Of a stretch of 64,000 nucleotides of DNA, positions 63,540 through 64,000 are shown one piece after another. The translations under genes were made by a program, and so were the position numbers. The notes beneath the pieces were generated by a model. It worked only from the letters and a program-made list of their open reading frames with translations. It ran no database searches and was not told the DNA's origin. The DNA is from Mauremys mutica (taxonomy: Eukaryota; Chordata; Testudines; Geoemydidae), in assembly GCF_020497125.1 (NCBI RefSeq), contig NC_059073.1:8515225-8579224 (forward strand). The letters run 5' to 3'. The first letter of the stretch is position 1. Each line of letters opens with the position of its first letter.

Positions 63540-63925
63540 GGTGGGTCCCTGGCATGCAACCGGAACTGTGGGACCACTGGGTCCTCTTTCCCACCAACCT
63601 GGGGTATCTGTAGTGAAGGGGTGTGGCCTCCCTCCAAGACTGATGGGGAGGAACCACGACCCACTCCCTGGTGGGAGGAGCCAGGCACGACACACATGCC
63701 ACGCCAGAAGCTGAGGGGCAGGGCAGGATGTTTAAAAGGTGAGCCCTGCAGTTCAGTTCAGCCGGAGCCGGCAAAGGAGACAGAGGCCTCCCACCTGCTG
63801 CTAGAGCTGGAACCCGAAGAGGACCTCTGCAGTGCCAAGGACTCGAAGGGGCTGCCCGTTGACACTGCTGAAGAGCTGTTGGGACTGCCGCTAGTGTGTG
63901 CTCCGGAGGGATGGAGGACACCCAC
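63540..63925 (+). mobile_element. Possible LTR fragment
   Basis: GC-rich block with a TATA-like ggatgtttaaaaggtgagcc (63728-63747) followed by cagttcagttcagccggagc and purine-rich sequence, like the TATA region of the 48-kb LTR. The edges are not established. The minus-strand frames here are chance. Confidence 0.4.
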
Positions 63926-63927
63926 AA

Positions 63928-64000
63928 GCAGGGCCAGCTCTAGACCCCAGCGCGGCAAGCACGCGCGTGGGGTGGCCCTTTCCCGGGGGGGCGGCAGGCT
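63928..64000. mobile_element. Start of a palindromic DNA element, cut by window end
   Basis: agcagggccagctctagacc and gggcggcaggct resemble the start of a GCCGCC-type MITE also hinted at near 28771. Incomplete. Confidence 0.35.

Noticed and set aside
63484..63927. 147-residue minus-strand frame
   Set aside because: GC-rich LTR-like sequence, several overlapping frames, no domain.

Overview
This window looks like non-coding (intergenic or intronic) chromosomal DNA from a turtle, most likely a hidden-necked (cryptodiran) turtle. The main evidence is the repeat content. CR1 LINE 3' ends with the reptile-type tails occur at more than a dozen places. Tortoise-type tRNA-derived SINEs carry CR1-like 3' tails. 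Neptune-type Penelope-like elements (PLEs) carry GIY-YIG endonuclease remnants. There are also many short palindromic DNA transposons, hAT relics with 8-bp target duplications, and solo-LTR-like blocks. I found no host protein-coding exon I could name, no real tRNA or rRNA gene, and no CRISPR. Nearly all long open frames are pieces of transposons or chance frames inside GC-rich or palindromic repeats.

Layout. 0.7-3.7 kb is a nested CR1 block: one CR1 is split by another, followed by an oppositely oriented third copy. 6.5-8.7 kb holds an old CR1 fragment, tetranucleotide repeats and an AT-rich repeat. 9.4-11.8 kb holds two copies of an unnamed repeat around a 1.1-kb foldback element whose arms look tRNA-like. 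12.9-15.6 kb holds a 31-bp minisatellite and a cluster of palindromic DNA elements, one made of several hairpins, inserted into an old CR1. 17.6-20.6 kb holds an antisense LTR with a 4-bp duplication, a tortoise SINE and a second LTR. 20.7-25.9 kb holds small hAT-like elements, a PLE with its endonuclease domain, a 736-bp hAT relic and a GC-rich foldback. 26-43 kb alternates unique DNA with CR1 copies (29, 30, 35, 36-37 and 39 kb), a reverse-oriented relative of the 13.8-kb multi-hairpin element (32 kb) and a 0.9-kb inverted-repeat transposon (41.5-42.4 kb). 44-47 kb is repeat-poor, AT-rich and enhancer-like. 46.8-49 kb holds a DNA transposon split by a PLE with a 12-bp target duplication, then an LTR. 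51-58 kb holds a hAT inside a CR1, an inverted PLE tail dimer with a 12-bp duplication, a PLE reverse transcriptase relic and a 1.29-kb LTR. 59-64 kb holds a near-perfect hairpin, a second SINE, a PLE tail inside a CR1, and the start of further repeats.

The elements form an insertion history rather than a pathway. Old MIR/L2-like and old CR1 relics are the base layer. Palindromic DNA elements and hAT relics cut into them. Younger CR1, PLE and LTR insertions cut into those. The short repeat-free AT-rich segments at about 24.7, 42.9, 44.7-45.2, 46.6, 49.7, 52.3 and 61.1-61.4 kb are the best candidates for conserved host regulatory DNA. Repeat family names come from recognised sequence patterns without database searching, so superfamily assignments of the small palindromic elements are tentative.
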